DNA of 64,000 nucleotides. It comes from an uncultured Lachnospiraceae bacterium. Its GTDB lineage: Bacteria > Bacillota > Clostridia > Lachnospirales > Lachnospiraceae. The DNA lies in assembly GCA_910585605.1 (NCBI GenBank), contig CAJUFL010000007.1:26048-90047 (forward strand), in the 5' to 3' direction. Under the pieces are notes generated by a model. That model was not told where the DNA came from. It saw only the letters and a list, made by a program, of their open reading frames with translations, and did no database searches. Positions 17,201 through 25,343 of this stretch are shown here, one piece after another (positions within the stretch are counted from its first letter, which is position 1; each line of letters opens with the position of its first letter). A program made the translations under genes and the position numbers.

Positions 17201-19019
17201 AGCATTCAGTGTTGTCGGATTCGACTTTCGCCATTTATCCGCTGTCTTGCGGTTGTTCCTCCCATGAGTATCACTTGGTTCCATAACTGCGAAATGAAAC
17301 CAACACGGAAGGGCATACGTTTCAACCCTTTTCGTATGCAGGGCACGGATTCCCCCACTCTGGCTATCGTTCAGGCAGTTTAGCTTTATTCCTCATACAC
17401 CGATTTTTATTCTTAAATCCGTAAACGCTTAGGATTAGCACTTCCAGATTTACGTCCTTATTTCAGGACAACAACATGCTACACTCCCCTTCGGGTTTCC
17501 CCTCTCGGATAAGTTGTAGAATAATAGGCTGTGATTTTACATCACCTGATACTTTTACCTACTGCTTGCTAAAGGCAGTATTCCATAAATACCACGCCGC
17601 CAAAATTTATATTGCGCTGGCGACTTCTGGGCGCACACAGTTACCGGTAATGGTTTCCCAAGTATCCTTAAAGAGTGCCTTGATCTGTGCGAGGTTCTGG
17701 ATAATGATGACACTGGATATCTCTCTGCTCCGCATTGTGGAAAGAAGCGAACAGAAGTCATCTGGCAGGGCAACATTTGCAAACTCATCTAAAAGAAAGG
17801 TTACATGGATCGGTAATCTTCCCCCATAGTTGAAATCCGCCTGATAATAAAGCTCCTGAAAGATCTGCGTGTATAGCAGACCAATAATAAAGTTATAGGA
17901 TTTATCAGAATCCGGTATGACACAAAACAGTGCAGTCTTAGTACGCCCGTCTGCATTTACCCCGGTTCCCAGCTCCGCAAGATTTAAGTCATCCTTTGAG
18001 AGCATCCTCATGATCTGTTTATTCTCCAGCTTTGCAAGTCTGGAATTGGCTGAAATGATGATGGAACGAATCGTATCTCCTGCTCCACGCATACATTTGT
18101 TATACTGTTTCACTGCCGGATGCTCTTTCCCAAGCGGTGAAGTTGCTTCGAGAAATGCCATTCTTGCATCAAGATCCGACACCTTATCCTTTTCCACAAC
18201 CTCCGCCTCTGAAAGAAGTTCCATAACCGACTTCATATTGCGGGAAGCAGGCGGCATCTCCAGCCACACATAAAAAATGAGAGCCTGTAAAAACATGCCC
18301 TCAGCTTTATCCCAGAACGGGTCGTTTGGTGCCGCATTCTTGGGTGTTGTATTGCTCATTAAGTTTGTGACTAATTTCACCACATCCGTCTCTTCACGGA
18401 TATATACAAATGGATTGTAGCAGTCGCTGTTTTCCATCTCCAAAAGATTAATAACCCTCACATTGTAGCCATTCTGTTTTAACAATTCTCCCTGGCTTCT
18501 AAGAATCTCCCCCTTTGGGTCTGTCACGATAAAGGAAGTGTTAAGCTGCATAAGGTTCGGCTTTACTTCGTAAAAAGTCTTACCTGCACCGCTTCCTCCA
18601 ATGATCAGGACATTGTTATTCAGTCCTGTTTTTCTCGTATCCAGACTCATTCTCACATTCTGGCTTAGGATTCGGTTCTTACTGTCATCTTTGGCATCTG
18701 CAATGACACGGTTCAATTCCTTCGGTTTCGCAAGTCTGGCGGTTCCGTATTCCCTGCCCGGCATAAAATTATATTGGCTTGTATAGTACATGATAACTGC
18801 CACAGCATAGATGATAAGGGCAATCACTACAGCCTTTATTGTGCCTGAATTGTAATAATCCCGAAGCGGGTAACTTAGCACTTCCTCAAAGGCTTCCATA
18901 AATGCCGCAAACTCCATTCCCTGCTTCCATGCACCATTAACCAGATAACCGAGATAAGCCGAAAGAAACGCTCCAATGACTATCATTGGTATAAATGGTT
19001 TCTTCTTTGTTGTCTGCAT
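14203..19019 (-). CDS. VirD4/TcpA-like coupling ATPase (CD1115 type), split by a group II intron
   Basis: The coding parts are exon 1 (17637-19019) and exon 2 (14203-15084); joining them gives about 754 residues. Exon 1 has two N-terminal membrane segments, Walker A GGSGAGKT (about 138) and Walker B VTFLLDEFANV (about 408). It stops being VirD4-like after TITGNC. Exon 2 resumes with DTTVYLGGNEQSTHDYI and carries the C-terminal LGREILTSDEVRMMDN region of the family, so splicing restores the expected TITGNCD sequence in phase 0. The coupling protein passes the relaxase-DNA complex to the channel. Unspliced mRNA would give a protein ending nine residues into the intron. The ATG at 19019 is preferred over the GTG at 19028, because GAGGTG lies upstream; it follows the pcfB stop closely. 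Confidence 0.9.
15138..15172 (-). ncRNA. Group II intron domain V
   Basis: A 34-base hairpin with the AGC triad and a GAGA-containing tip, the catalytic core of the ribozyme, located about 53 bases from the 3' splice site as usual. Confidence 0.8.
15210..17090 (-). CDS. ltrA: Group II intron reverse transcriptase/maturase, endonuclease tail frameshifted
   Basis: 626 residues: fingers/palm with GFRPNRSC, SGVPQGSGVSPILANIYL and the YADD active site (about residue 340), then the maturase X domain and the start of an HNH endonuclease domain (HTCELCQKDCRNLEIHQVKK). Family members end with a second CxxC...H pair; here the frame changes at an A9 tract (15238-15246) and ends RKKNACGVSRMP. Reading the tract as eight A gives TLVVCPECHSLIHS and a stop at 15194, the expected end. 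The family-like part begins at VREALRNP (codon 23), so a GTG start at 17024 is possible. RT and maturase functions look intact; the endonuclease does not unless slippage occurs. Confidence 0.9.
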   Translation of the reverse strand: MQVILLTWRRGAAYYFILKERTVREALRNPIEVLKSLTEKSKNETYRFKRLYRNLYNPEFYWLAYKNIYANNGSMTAGADGTTIDGMGSERIEKIISSLRDRSYQPKPARREYIAKKNSNKKRPLGIQSGDDKLVQEVVKMILESIYEPNFSDKSHGFRPNRSCQTALKQIQKTFTGTNWFVEGDIHACFDSFDHHVIINILQRRIDDEAFIQLIWKFLKAGYMEQWAYNRTYSGVPQGSGVSPILANIYLNELDKFMEEYAEGFHKGREKKMNPKYKSITNRLSEYRCEGKAVWQELSREERKERSKVLKEKLKIQKSMTPTVPIDTNYKRIQYTRYADDFLVGVIGSKEDAETIKSDIKKFLEETLKLEMSDEKTKITHTGDRARFLGYDVTVSRDQTLKKTVNGKVQRTQSGVVKLYVPREKWVNKLIEYKAIKIKINENGKERFVALHRGKLVNQSDIEILARYNAEVRGLYNYYSIANDAFKIGRFANVMKYSMYKTFACKYKTNVHEIKRRYCRDGLFTVAYETRLGRKTTTFYRDGFKRKEYATKFDNVSELPQYSKYAKTNTLKQRVERHTCELCQKDCRNLEIHQVKKLKDLKGDAEWILLMRKKRKKNACGVSRMP

Positions 19020-19024
19020 CCGGA

Positions 19025-20122
19025 TCACCTCGACTTTCTTGAAGGTGCATGCACCGTCTTTGTTGCCACCTTCTCATACTGCTCCCGGACTCCCTTCGAT
19101 ACCGGATCATAGTGTCCTTTGAAAAGGGTGTCCCCTTTCATGGTTTCCACAACACGATTGTCCTCTGAATAGAGTTTATAATGCTTCTCACGGTCAAGAT
19201 AACAAAGAAGTGTCTTTCCACCGTATATCTCCATTACATCAGACTTATTAAGCCAGATATACCTTGCGTCTTTACCCCATGTACCCGGAATCCTCGTTTT
19301 CACTGCATGGTCATTTTCCTCTGCAATCATCTTCTTTGCAATCGTGATATCTGCAAAGTTCGTATTCTTTGAAGCTGATATAATACGCATCCTTTCTGAC
19401 AGTTCCTTAAATCTCCGTATCTTATCATCAAAGGTTTCACGATCCATCATTACTTTGTACTGTCCTTTTTCATCCGGTGAATCTACAACTCCTATCTTCT
19501 GAAGCTGTGAAAGGGCATTTTTTATACTCTCTTCATCTGCCGAAAGATGATTTCCAATTTCGTCCACGCAGACACTGTGTTTTTCCACTGCATACCGGCC
19601 CACCTTTTCTAACAGGTTATCCAGATTTGCATCAGCGTGGACATCAAGTTTTCCCTTTTTCTGCTCCTTCAAAAACTTATCAAAAGTGGCAAGTGCCTTA
19701 TCATCTGCCTCTTCTAAAAAGGTATCCATGGAACGCATCTTGTAACTGTCTGCCTTTAACTTCTGGAGCAGCAGATTGACACGGGGAACTGCTTCACTGT
19801 GAAATAATACCTCTACTTTGCCTGTACCCTTCCCCATCTCCGGAAGCACAGAATAGAGAATACCGTATTTCTTTGCAAATTTCTCCACCTGCTTCAAATC
19901 TTTTTTATTAAACTGCAGCACCTGAAGATCCCCGCCCCTCATTAAAAGCTTCTTCATGTTCGTTCTGCCCATCTGCTTCTCAAACCCCAGCATCCCATAA
20001 AGAAACTTTGCTGCGTTCTGCATTGCCCTGAGAGAACCACTGCCAACTTTCATTGCAATTTCCATTCCCTCAAAACTCACTCTTATAATCTGTACTGCAT
20101 CTGCAATCTCTGACATTGGCAT
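19025..20122 (-). CDS. PcfB-family (DUF3801) conjugation protein
   Basis: 365 residues. The first 130 or so, including NMKKLLMRGGDLQVLQFN and KKYGILYSVLPE, match PcfB/DUF3801 proteins that are encoded just upstream of VirD4-type coupling proteins in Gram-positive conjugative elements and are needed for transfer. The C-terminal half is charged, partly helical, and less conserved. The gene overlaps the virD4 start region, consistent with coupled translation, and has GGGGAGG before ATG 20122. Cytosolic; it likely acts at the relaxosome/coupling-protein interface (from the family). Confidence 0.8.
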   Translation of the reverse strand: MPMSEIADAVQIIRVSFEGMEIAMKVGSGSLRAMQNAAKFLYGMLGFEKQMGRTNMKKLLMRGGDLQVLQFNKKDLKQVEKFAKKYGILYSVLPEMGKGTGKVEVLFHSEAVPRVNLLLQKLKADSYKMRSMDTFLEEADDKALATFDKFLKEQKKGKLDVHADANLDNLLEKVGRYAVEKHSVCVDEIGNHLSADEESIKNALSQLQKIGVVDSPDEKGQYKVMMDRETFDDKIRRFKELSERMRIISASKNTNFADITIAKKMIAEENDHAVKTRIPGTWGKDARYIWLNKSDVMEIYGGKTLLCYLDREKHYKLYSEDNRVVETMKGDTLFKGHYDPVSKGVREQYEKVATKTVHAPSRKSR

Positions 20123-20131
20123 TTACCTCCC

Positions 20132-21334
20132 CTACTGTAAGATCCTGTCCGACATGACTACATCAATGATTCCTGCCATTTCTTCTGCCGGAAGTCCACA
20201 CTCAATCAGATCCTTGATTTCATCATCCGAAAAATGATGATCCTTTGCTCGCTTGATTTCCTTTAACTGTTCTTTGTCCAGCCTGCCCTCAATCAGCATA
20301 TTGAGGAGCGACTTCTGCGAAGGAGTTCCACCGAATAGTTTTGCGGCCATAGCAGCTACCCCTTTTGGTCTCTTCGTCTCCGTTCTCTCAATATGCACCG
20401 GAATCATGGTTCCGTCTGATGCCCTGAGCATTGTCTGACAGTTTCCAAAAACTGCTGTTCCGGAAGTCTGTATAATCTGTTTCTCCTCTGATTTATGGTT
20501 ATTTCCCTCACTTTCCGATGTCTGATTTGGCTTCTGCTCTCTTGCCGGCTCCTTCACCTCTACGGTCTGATTCTCCTTCATCGTCAACATCTCCTCTCTT
20601 AACCTGCTGATCTCTTCCTCCTTGCTCTTGATAACGCCGGCAGAACTGGCAAGATCACTCTTTAACTCATCCACCTGCTTTTCAAGACGGTCAAGCTCCT
20701 CATTTAACCTATTCTCAGCTTCACTGTTCTTACTCTCTGCCATCTGTGTTTCCCAGTTCTTTATCATTCCTGCCACTTCATCCAGGGATTCACGGTTTGG
20801 TTTCACCGCTTCCACAATCCCCTGGGCAAATCTTTCAAAGATAGGTTCTATTGCTCTTGCTACCTCATCCGCATCTATCGCAGCCGGCTTTCCACCAATG
20901 TTACTTTCTCCCGCTTCATCCGGCTGCTTTGTCTCCCCTTCTTTTTTGGGCTTTGCACCACTCATATCTTTTTTGATTTGAGTAAACATCCTTTCCATAT
21001 CATGGGCGGTTGCGTTTGTTGTAATGACACCAATGATACTGTCTTCCAACATTCCACCTTTTAACTCTGCAAGTGCCAGTCTGATCTGATACTCATTCAG
21101 TTTTTTTAGTTTCTTTACCAGCTTGGAAGAAGCTCCCAAATGAAGTGCCTCAGACATTGCCTTTGCATTTACCTCACCGATTGCCGGAACAATATACAGA
21201 TCCACCATATCCTTTGGCAATCCATACTCCAGATCTTTTTTTGCAAGTTCAATGACCGGCTCCGAAATTCCTTTTGATCTGAAACCTTGCAACAGCAATT
21301 TAATATCGCTGTCTGATAATCTTTTATCAACCAT
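20132..21334 (-). CDS. Unknown relaxosome-operon protein with coiled coil
   Basis: A 400-residue soluble protein. Its first 120 residues and last 60 both contain short helical repeat-like units (for example GISEPVIELAKKDLEYGL and HHFSDDEIKDLIECGLPAEE). The middle (about 180-250) is a heptad-rich, E/K/L-rich coiled coil, followed by a low-complexity stretch. I do not recognise a family. Position between the relaxase and PcfB, with short spacing and an AAGGAGG site, argues for a role in DNA processing or coupling during conjugation. Confidence 0.75.
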   Translation of the reverse strand: MVDKRLSDSDIKLLLQGFRSKGISEPVIELAKKDLEYGLPKDMVDLYIVPAIGEVNAKAMSEALHLGASSKLVKKLKKLNEYQIRLALAELKGGMLEDSIIGVITTNATAHDMERMFTQIKKDMSGAKPKKEGETKQPDEAGESNIGGKPAAIDADEVARAIEPIFERFAQGIVEAVKPNRESLDEVAGMIKNWETQMAESKNSEAENRLNEELDRLEKQVDELKSDLASSAGVIKSKEEEISRLREEMLTMKENQTVEVKEPAREQKPNQTSESEGNNHKSEEKQIIQTSGTAVFGNCQTMLRASDGTMIPVHIERTETKRPKGVAAMAAKLFGGTPSQKSLLNMLIEGRLDKEQLKEIKRAKDHHFSDDEIKDLIECGLPAEEMAGIIDVVMSDRILQ

Positions 21335-21372
21335 TTACTAAGCCTCCTTGTCTAAAATAATAAGAACAGCCA

Positions 21373-22809
21373 CTATCTGGACTGCTCCTTTACCTGTTCC
21401 CTGTCTCTGTTGTTTCGCTGCTTTATCGCATCCGTATTCTCTGACTGTTCTTTCATAATCCCGTCCACGATACGGTAATCTCTTGATATTAAGGCATATT
21501 CTTCCTTTATCTGTACTGCCTTCTCCCTATAATGTTCTCGGAGCTTTTCAAGTTCTGTAAGAGAATAACCCTCGACACTGACTTCGGCTTTCAGCTTTTC
21601 ATATTCTTCATGCTCATCCATAAAAAAGCCGTCTCCGTTCTGAAATGCAGACTCTGCATGGAATAACAGCTTGATACGGTCTGCCTTGTCCCATAGTGAA
21701 TTATACCTTCCCCTCTCTTTATAAAATCTGCTTCTCTCACAGCTAAGCAGCTTCTTTTTCTCACTCATCTGCCCATGTACTCTTTCCAGATCGGCAAGAG
21801 AATGAATCTCATGGTCGGACAGGAACATATACTGCTCATGCAGCCTGTGCATCTTTCTTATCTCGTCACGGTATTTCCATGCCTGACTGTATGGACGCTG
21901 CTTTAATCTGCCGATACGGTACAGCCTTGCAAAATACTTACGCTGGATTCCAGTAAGTTTTGCCCTTCTTATCCGGTATGGAACATTTACTTTAATAATC
22001 TTTGCTCCACCATGATGTTCTCTGTAATACTCCATATCCTCTATAAGAATCCTCTCTCGCAGACGTTCTTCCGTATAATCTGTACCAAAGTATTTACATC
22101 TTCGGTATCTTCCCATCCCCGGCGGTTTCACAGCCAGATATTTATTCTGTTTGACCTCATATCCTTTATTCATAAGCAATTTTAGGAACTCTCCAAAATC
22201 ATCTGCCTGCAGCACACAGGCATCCAAGTCCCTCTTTATCATATCTGACCAGACAAATTTGCCGTCTTTTCTGTCACGCCACTCTGTATAAGTATCATGT
22301 TCCACCGCTCTGTCATCCTCAATCGTAATAGTTGACAGCCCATATTTATCACAAAGGCGGTTCGTAATGGGCTGGATATACTTTGCCCAGTCTCCTTTTT
22401 CATAACGGTACTTCTTTCCCGTCAGAAAACTGACACTGTTAAAAATGATATGCCCGTGAATATGTGCGGTATTATCATGGATTGCATAGACTGCTTCATA
22501 TTCCTTTCCAAGATATTCCTCCACGAACTCTCCCACAATCTGAAAAGCAAGCTCTGCTGTCACTTCCCCTTCCTCAAAGGAAATGATGATATGGTAGCCC
22601 TGTCTTTTATCTGTTTTATAAAACAGTTTTTTGGTTTCCCGCATCTGCTCATAGGCATATCCCGGCTGACAATTTACTGCGGATACAAATCTGCCTCCAC
22701 CTGTCTTTTCCGGAACTGTGATATAGTCAATCGACTGCTTTAAGTGCCGACCGGAATAATTGCTCCCACAATCCTTCATGTATAGAATCTTAGTTATCGC
22801 CAATGTCAT
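21373..22809 (-). CDS. MobP-type conjugative relaxase
   Basis: A 478-residue VirD2-like relaxase that nicks oriT and stays bound to the 5' end through a tyrosine. The metal-binding HUH motif is visible as HIHGHIIFNSVSF (about residue 113); candidate catalytic tyrosines lie in the N-terminus (YSGRHLKQSIDYI). The C-terminal half (about 240-478) is charged and partly coiled coil. The start at 22809 overlaps the mobC 3' end by 20 bases, so the two are translationally coupled. The nick site is probably in the noncoding block at 23.85-24.11 kb. Confidence 0.92.
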   Translation of the reverse strand: MTLAITKILYMKDCGSNYSGRHLKQSIDYITVPEKTGGGRFVSAVNCQPGYAYEQMRETKKLFYKTDKRQGYHIIISFEEGEVTAELAFQIVGEFVEEYLGKEYEAVYAIHDNTAHIHGHIIFNSVSFLTGKKYRYEKGDWAKYIQPITNRLCDKYGLSTITIEDDRAVEHDTYTEWRDRKDGKFVWSDMIKRDLDACVLQADDFGEFLKLLMNKGYEVKQNKYLAVKPPGMGRYRRCKYFGTDYTEERLRERILIEDMEYYREHHGGAKIIKVNVPYRIRRAKLTGIQRKYFARLYRIGRLKQRPYSQAWKYRDEIRKMHRLHEQYMFLSDHEIHSLADLERVHGQMSEKKKLLSCERSRFYKERGRYNSLWDKADRIKLLFHAESAFQNGDGFFMDEHEEYEKLKAEVSVEGYSLTELEKLREHYREKAVQIKEEYALISRDYRIVDGIMKEQSENTDAIKQRNNRDREQVKEQSR

Positions 22810-23113
22810 CCACCACCTTATTCAGCTTTTCATTTAGTTTCAGCATGTATGCAAACAGCCTCGACTTGTCTGAATCGCTGTAAAGCATGGAATTGTTATT
22901 GTGAACGATCTCATTGATATTGACACCGATCCGGTTGACTTCCCCGATCAATCCGGTAAGCATCTGCCTGATCTCCGGATAGTCTTTCGGCTTCTGTGTG
23001 ATAAGAAGTCTTATAAACTCGGACTCCGTCATTCCAAGCTCCCCCACCTTCCTCTTTAATTCCTCATCCTGTTCTTTGGTAAGGCGGTAAGCTTTCCTTA
23101 ACTCCATAGCCAT
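22790..23113 (-). CDS. mobC: MobC-like relaxosome accessory protein
   Basis: 107 residues with a ribbon-helix-helix-like N-terminus (LRKAYRLTKEQDEELKRKVG, then GMTESEFIRLLI) and the conserved GEVNRIGVNINEIVHNNNS segment of the MobC family. Such proteins bind oriT and help the relaxase melt and nick DNA. It starts at the last base of the upstream gene and overlaps the relaxase gene. Confidence 0.9.
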   Translation of the reverse strand: MAMELRKAYRLTKEQDEELKRKVGELGMTESEFIRLLITQKPKDYPEIRQMLTGLIGEVNRIGVNINEIVHNNNSMLYSDSDKSRLFAYMLKLNEKLNKVVDDIGDN

Positions 23114-23850
23114 TATCTCGACCTCCCCTGCTCCCTGTCCTCCTGCTTCTCCTGTACCACTTCCTTATCTTCCACAGCTTTAACAGGTTCCGTGGCGACA
23201 ATGACAGAAGGAATATCCTCTCTTCCGAACATGCCGGCTTCGCCGGCACAAACAGAGGAAGAATGCCGCTCTGCGGCAAGTCCGCTTTTGCGGACGTTTC
23301 TTCTCGTGTGAATGGTCTTTTCATTCACACTTTCCTCAGACGGATAAGAAGTGATATTATCAGAAACCGTCCTGTAAACACCAACCTCTTCCAGCATGGG
23401 AATATCATAGATTGGAACAAGTTTTAGACTTTTCATTGTCTCCAGTGCCAGATTGTGTGCAATGACGGCTGCATCCCTTCCATAGACCGTCTGGCTGAAT
23501 ATGCGGTCAAGTATCGTCTGCTTCTCCTCCAACTGTTCCTCCAGTGAGCTACTGTTACAAAAATCAATAAAATCATCAGGGTTTTCTTTCTTATCCCTTA
23601 TATCAGAAAGTTTCTCATAATTCCACTCACAGACCAGATCCACCACATCATCAATGGTAGTCGGCTCACTCATTGCATGATCCGAAAAGAAAAGCTTTCC
23701 CTCTGATGAAGATGAGAGTTTCTTCCCATTTTCTGACAGATAATCCATTATGATACCCGCACCTTTCCTCTGCAGCTTAACCTCACTGCCAACGCTTCTG
23801 CACCAGCTTACCAGTCCATCTGCCGAATCTATTTTCATTTCGTTTGACAT
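23113..23850 (-). CDS. Unknown first gene of the relaxosome operon, carrying a hairpin cluster
   Basis: A 245-residue acidic protein, not recognised. AAGGAGG precedes ATG 23850. Residues about 90-150 (DDFIDFCNSSSLEEQLEEKQ onward to IAHNLALETMKSLKLVPI) form the most protein-like helical part; the C-terminal third is low complexity and is encoded by DNA with four consecutive perfect hairpins, so the tail may be dictated by DNA structure rather than by protein function. It is located immediately upstream of mobC and directly downstream of the oriT-like block, so a relaxosome or oriT role is likely by context. Confidence 0.7.
   Translation of the reverse strand: MSNEMKIDSADGLVSWCRSVGSEVKLQRKGAGIIMDYLSENGKKLSSSSEGKLFFSDHAMSEPTTIDDVVDLVCEWNYEKLSDIRDKKENPDDFIDFCNSSSLEEQLEEKQTILDRIFSQTVYGRDAAVIAHNLALETMKSLKLVPIYDIPMLEEVGVYRTVSDNITSYPSEESVNEKTIHTRRNVRKSGLAAERHSSSVCAGEAGMFGREDIPSVIVATEPVKAVEDKEVVQEKQEDREQGRSR
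23232..23330. repeat. Cluster of four perfect hairpins inside a gene
   Basis: Stems: TGCCGGC/GCCGGCA, loop TTC (23232-23248); TGCCGC/GCGGCA, loop TCT (23264-23278); GTCCGC/GCGGAC, loop TTTT (23280-23295); GTGTGAATG/CATTCACAC, 7-base loop (23306-23330). All four are perfect and lie within 99 bases. Confidence 0.85.
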
Positions 23851-23894
23851 TATGCCAACACCTCCTTGTTATTTCTGCGAGCAACGAGCCAAGC

Positions 23895-24112
23895 AGCCAT
23901 GCTTGCATGGCTATTTGGCGACTGCCGCAAGAGTCAAATGCCCCACTCCTTGAAGTGTACTTGCTATACATAGCTTGCTTTGGGGCATTTGACATGTCAG
24001 TTCATTCAATAAAATATCTCTGTATCAGGGTATGCTTAACATAGGTTTTGCCAGATACGCCTTTTGTTCGACAAGTCGAAAAAAGGCATCTGGTTAGGTG
24101 GCAAATGCCCCC
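23895..24112. other. Candidate oriT: nested inverted repeats upstream of the mob operon
   Basis: Visible: AGCCATGC/GCATGGCT with a 2-base loop (23895-23912); GTCAAATGCCCC (23933-23944) and its perfect complement (23982-23993); and a 19-bp stem at 24051-24093 (left arm CCAGAT-ac-GCCTTTT-g-TTCGAC, 2-base loop) with only two small bulges. A third CAAATGCCCC occurs at 24102-24111. An extended imperfect inverted repeat next to the relaxase and MobC genes is the usual form of oriT. The nick position cannot be seen. Confidence 0.55.
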
Positions 24113-24146
24113 TAAAACCCCCAATTACGAATAAAATATGAATCTT

Positions 24147-24345
24147 AAGTAGGTTTCCTACTTGGGATTTCACTTTCTAAGTAGGCATCCTACCTATCTT
24201 TCCATTTTCTAAGTAGGTTTCCTACTTAAAAATCCTCCAGAAAATCCTTGCAATTTCCGGCACTAAGTAGGTTTCCTACTTGGTTTTCTGTCTCCTAAGT
24301 AGGCTTCCTACTTAGCTTTTCGCTTTCTAGGTAGGTTTCCTACTT
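24147..24345. repeat. Six phased palindromic iterons (AAGTAGG-NNN-CCTACTT)
   Basis: Copies start at 24147, 24179, 24211, 24265, 24297 and 24329, each 17 bases. Four are perfect palindromes; the second and sixth carry one change in an arm. Spacing is 32, 32, 54, 32 and 32 bases, close to whole helical turns, so all sites would face the same side. This looks like a cooperative protein-binding array: an origin, centromere or transfer-control site. Confidence 0.9.
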
Positions 24346-24365
24346 AGGAACAGTTAGTTCCTTTG

Positions 24366-25343
24366 TCATCTCCTTTTAGGAGAAATCGTGGCTGCATCCC
24401 TTGTCTTATTACTGACAAGCCACTCGTTATAATCTTTATAGGCTTCCGGTGGACCATCAACTTTCACAGAATAACATCTTGCCATATACTTTTCAGCAAG
24501 TTCCAGTGCTGCTGTCCTGCCCGGTGTATCATTATCCAGACAGAACCGGATGCACCGAATCTCCGGATGATCTTTCAGGTACTGCTCTAACGGATTATCT
24601 GCCACCATTCCCAACGCCAGCAGATGTTCTCCGGTATCGTGATAAATATCCATATAGCTCATAAGGTCGATAGCAGCTTCAAACACAGCAACAGTATCAG
24701 AGGCTTTCCGTGCAACATGAAAGCCATAGTTCTTGTCATTGCCGGACACATCACACTTAAAGGACTTTCCATCTTTGTCATAAGTACCCCGCATACTTGC
24801 AAATTTCACATTTCCTTCTACATCCGTTCCAAGAAAGACCACATTGTGGTGTTCTGCTGATTCATAAAGCAGCCCCTTTTCGATGAACCATCGCACGGTC
24901 CTCTCTGATATGCGCCTTTTTTCCGTCAGGTATTTAATCGCCCTCCGATTATCAGGTGCTTTATCGGGAAGTAAAAAATGCTTACTTTCCGGTATGGATG
25001 TTTGTTTTGAAACAATCGCATTCCGTGTAGTAAGCCTTTTTCCTATATCTTCGGTCCTTCGATATCCGGCAAAATCAAGCAGCCAGAATACAGCTTCTTT
25101 CACACTCATTCCGTTAAATACTTTTAAGAAATCAATCTGACTTCCACCATTACTGCCCTGTTCCCCCTGCCTGGACCAGCGATACCAGTTGGTTCTGTTA
25201 TAAATCCGGATGGAATCCATCTCTTTCAATGTGTGGTATTTCCCAATCCTCCTCACCGTATAACCCAGAGACTCTGCCACCCTGCAGAGGTCAACGCTTT
25301 TTGCTATCATCAGTTCCTCGGTTGTAAACTTCCCGTCCACCAT
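24366..25343 (-). CDS. TOPRIM-domain primase-like protein (DUF3991/TOPRIM type)
   Basis: About 325 residues from ATG 25343 (MVDGKFTTEE; GAGAGGGG upstream); a longer reading to 25397 is less likely. The N-terminus (VAESLGYTVRRIGKYHTLKE and the following RIYNRTNWYRWS) resembles the zinc-ribbon-like or DUF3991 entry domain but lacks clear CHC2 cysteines. The C-terminal part is TOPRIM-like: FEAAIDLMSY supplies the glutamate and CIRFCLDNDTPGR the D-x-D-like acid pair. Such ICE proteins are thought to prime complementary-strand synthesis after transfer or during element replication. It overlaps the radC 3' end. The phased iterons begin 21 bases after its stop, a position that suits an origin. Confidence 0.82.
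   Translation of the reverse strand: MVDGKFTTEELMIAKSVDLCRVAESLGYTVRRIGKYHTLKEMDSIRIYNRTNWYRWSRQGEQGSNGGSQIDFLKVFNGMSVKEAVFWLLDFAGYRRTEDIGKRLTTRNAIVSKQTSIPESKHFLLPDKAPDNRRAIKYLTEKRRISERTVRWFIEKGLLYESAEHHNVVFLGTDVEGNVKFASMRGTYDKDGKSFKCDVSGNDKNYGFHVARKASDTVAVFEAAIDLMSYMDIYHDTGEHLLALGMVADNPLEQYLKDHPEIRCIRFCLDNDTPGRTAALELAEKYMARCYSVKVDGPPEAYKDYNEWLVSNKTRDAATISPKRR

Larger units (their letters stand above)
15085..17636 (-). mobile_element. Group II intron inserted in virD4
   Basis: The 5' end is GTGCGCCC (17636 leftward), the canonical bacterial group II start, and the 3' end is ...CTTACCTCAT (15085), ending in AT as expected. Length is 2552 bases. Domain V is visible at 15138-15172: AAGCCGTATAC and GTACGTACGGTTT pair around an ATCGAGAG loop, including the AGC catalytic triad; domain VI follows. 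The reverse transcriptase lies in domain IV. The boundaries were set by restoring VirD4 protein continuity. It is in the sense orientation, so it can splice from the virD4 transcript. Confidence 0.92.

Noticed and set aside
23783..23995. 70-codon minus-strand frame in the oriT-like block
   Set aside because: It is built from the inverted repeats, overlaps the next gene's start and has no ribosome site.
24147..24345. CRISPR array
   Set aside because: Repeats are 17-base palindromes with 15-base gaps and one 37-base gap; the gaps are AT-rich and too short for spacers, and no cas genes are present.
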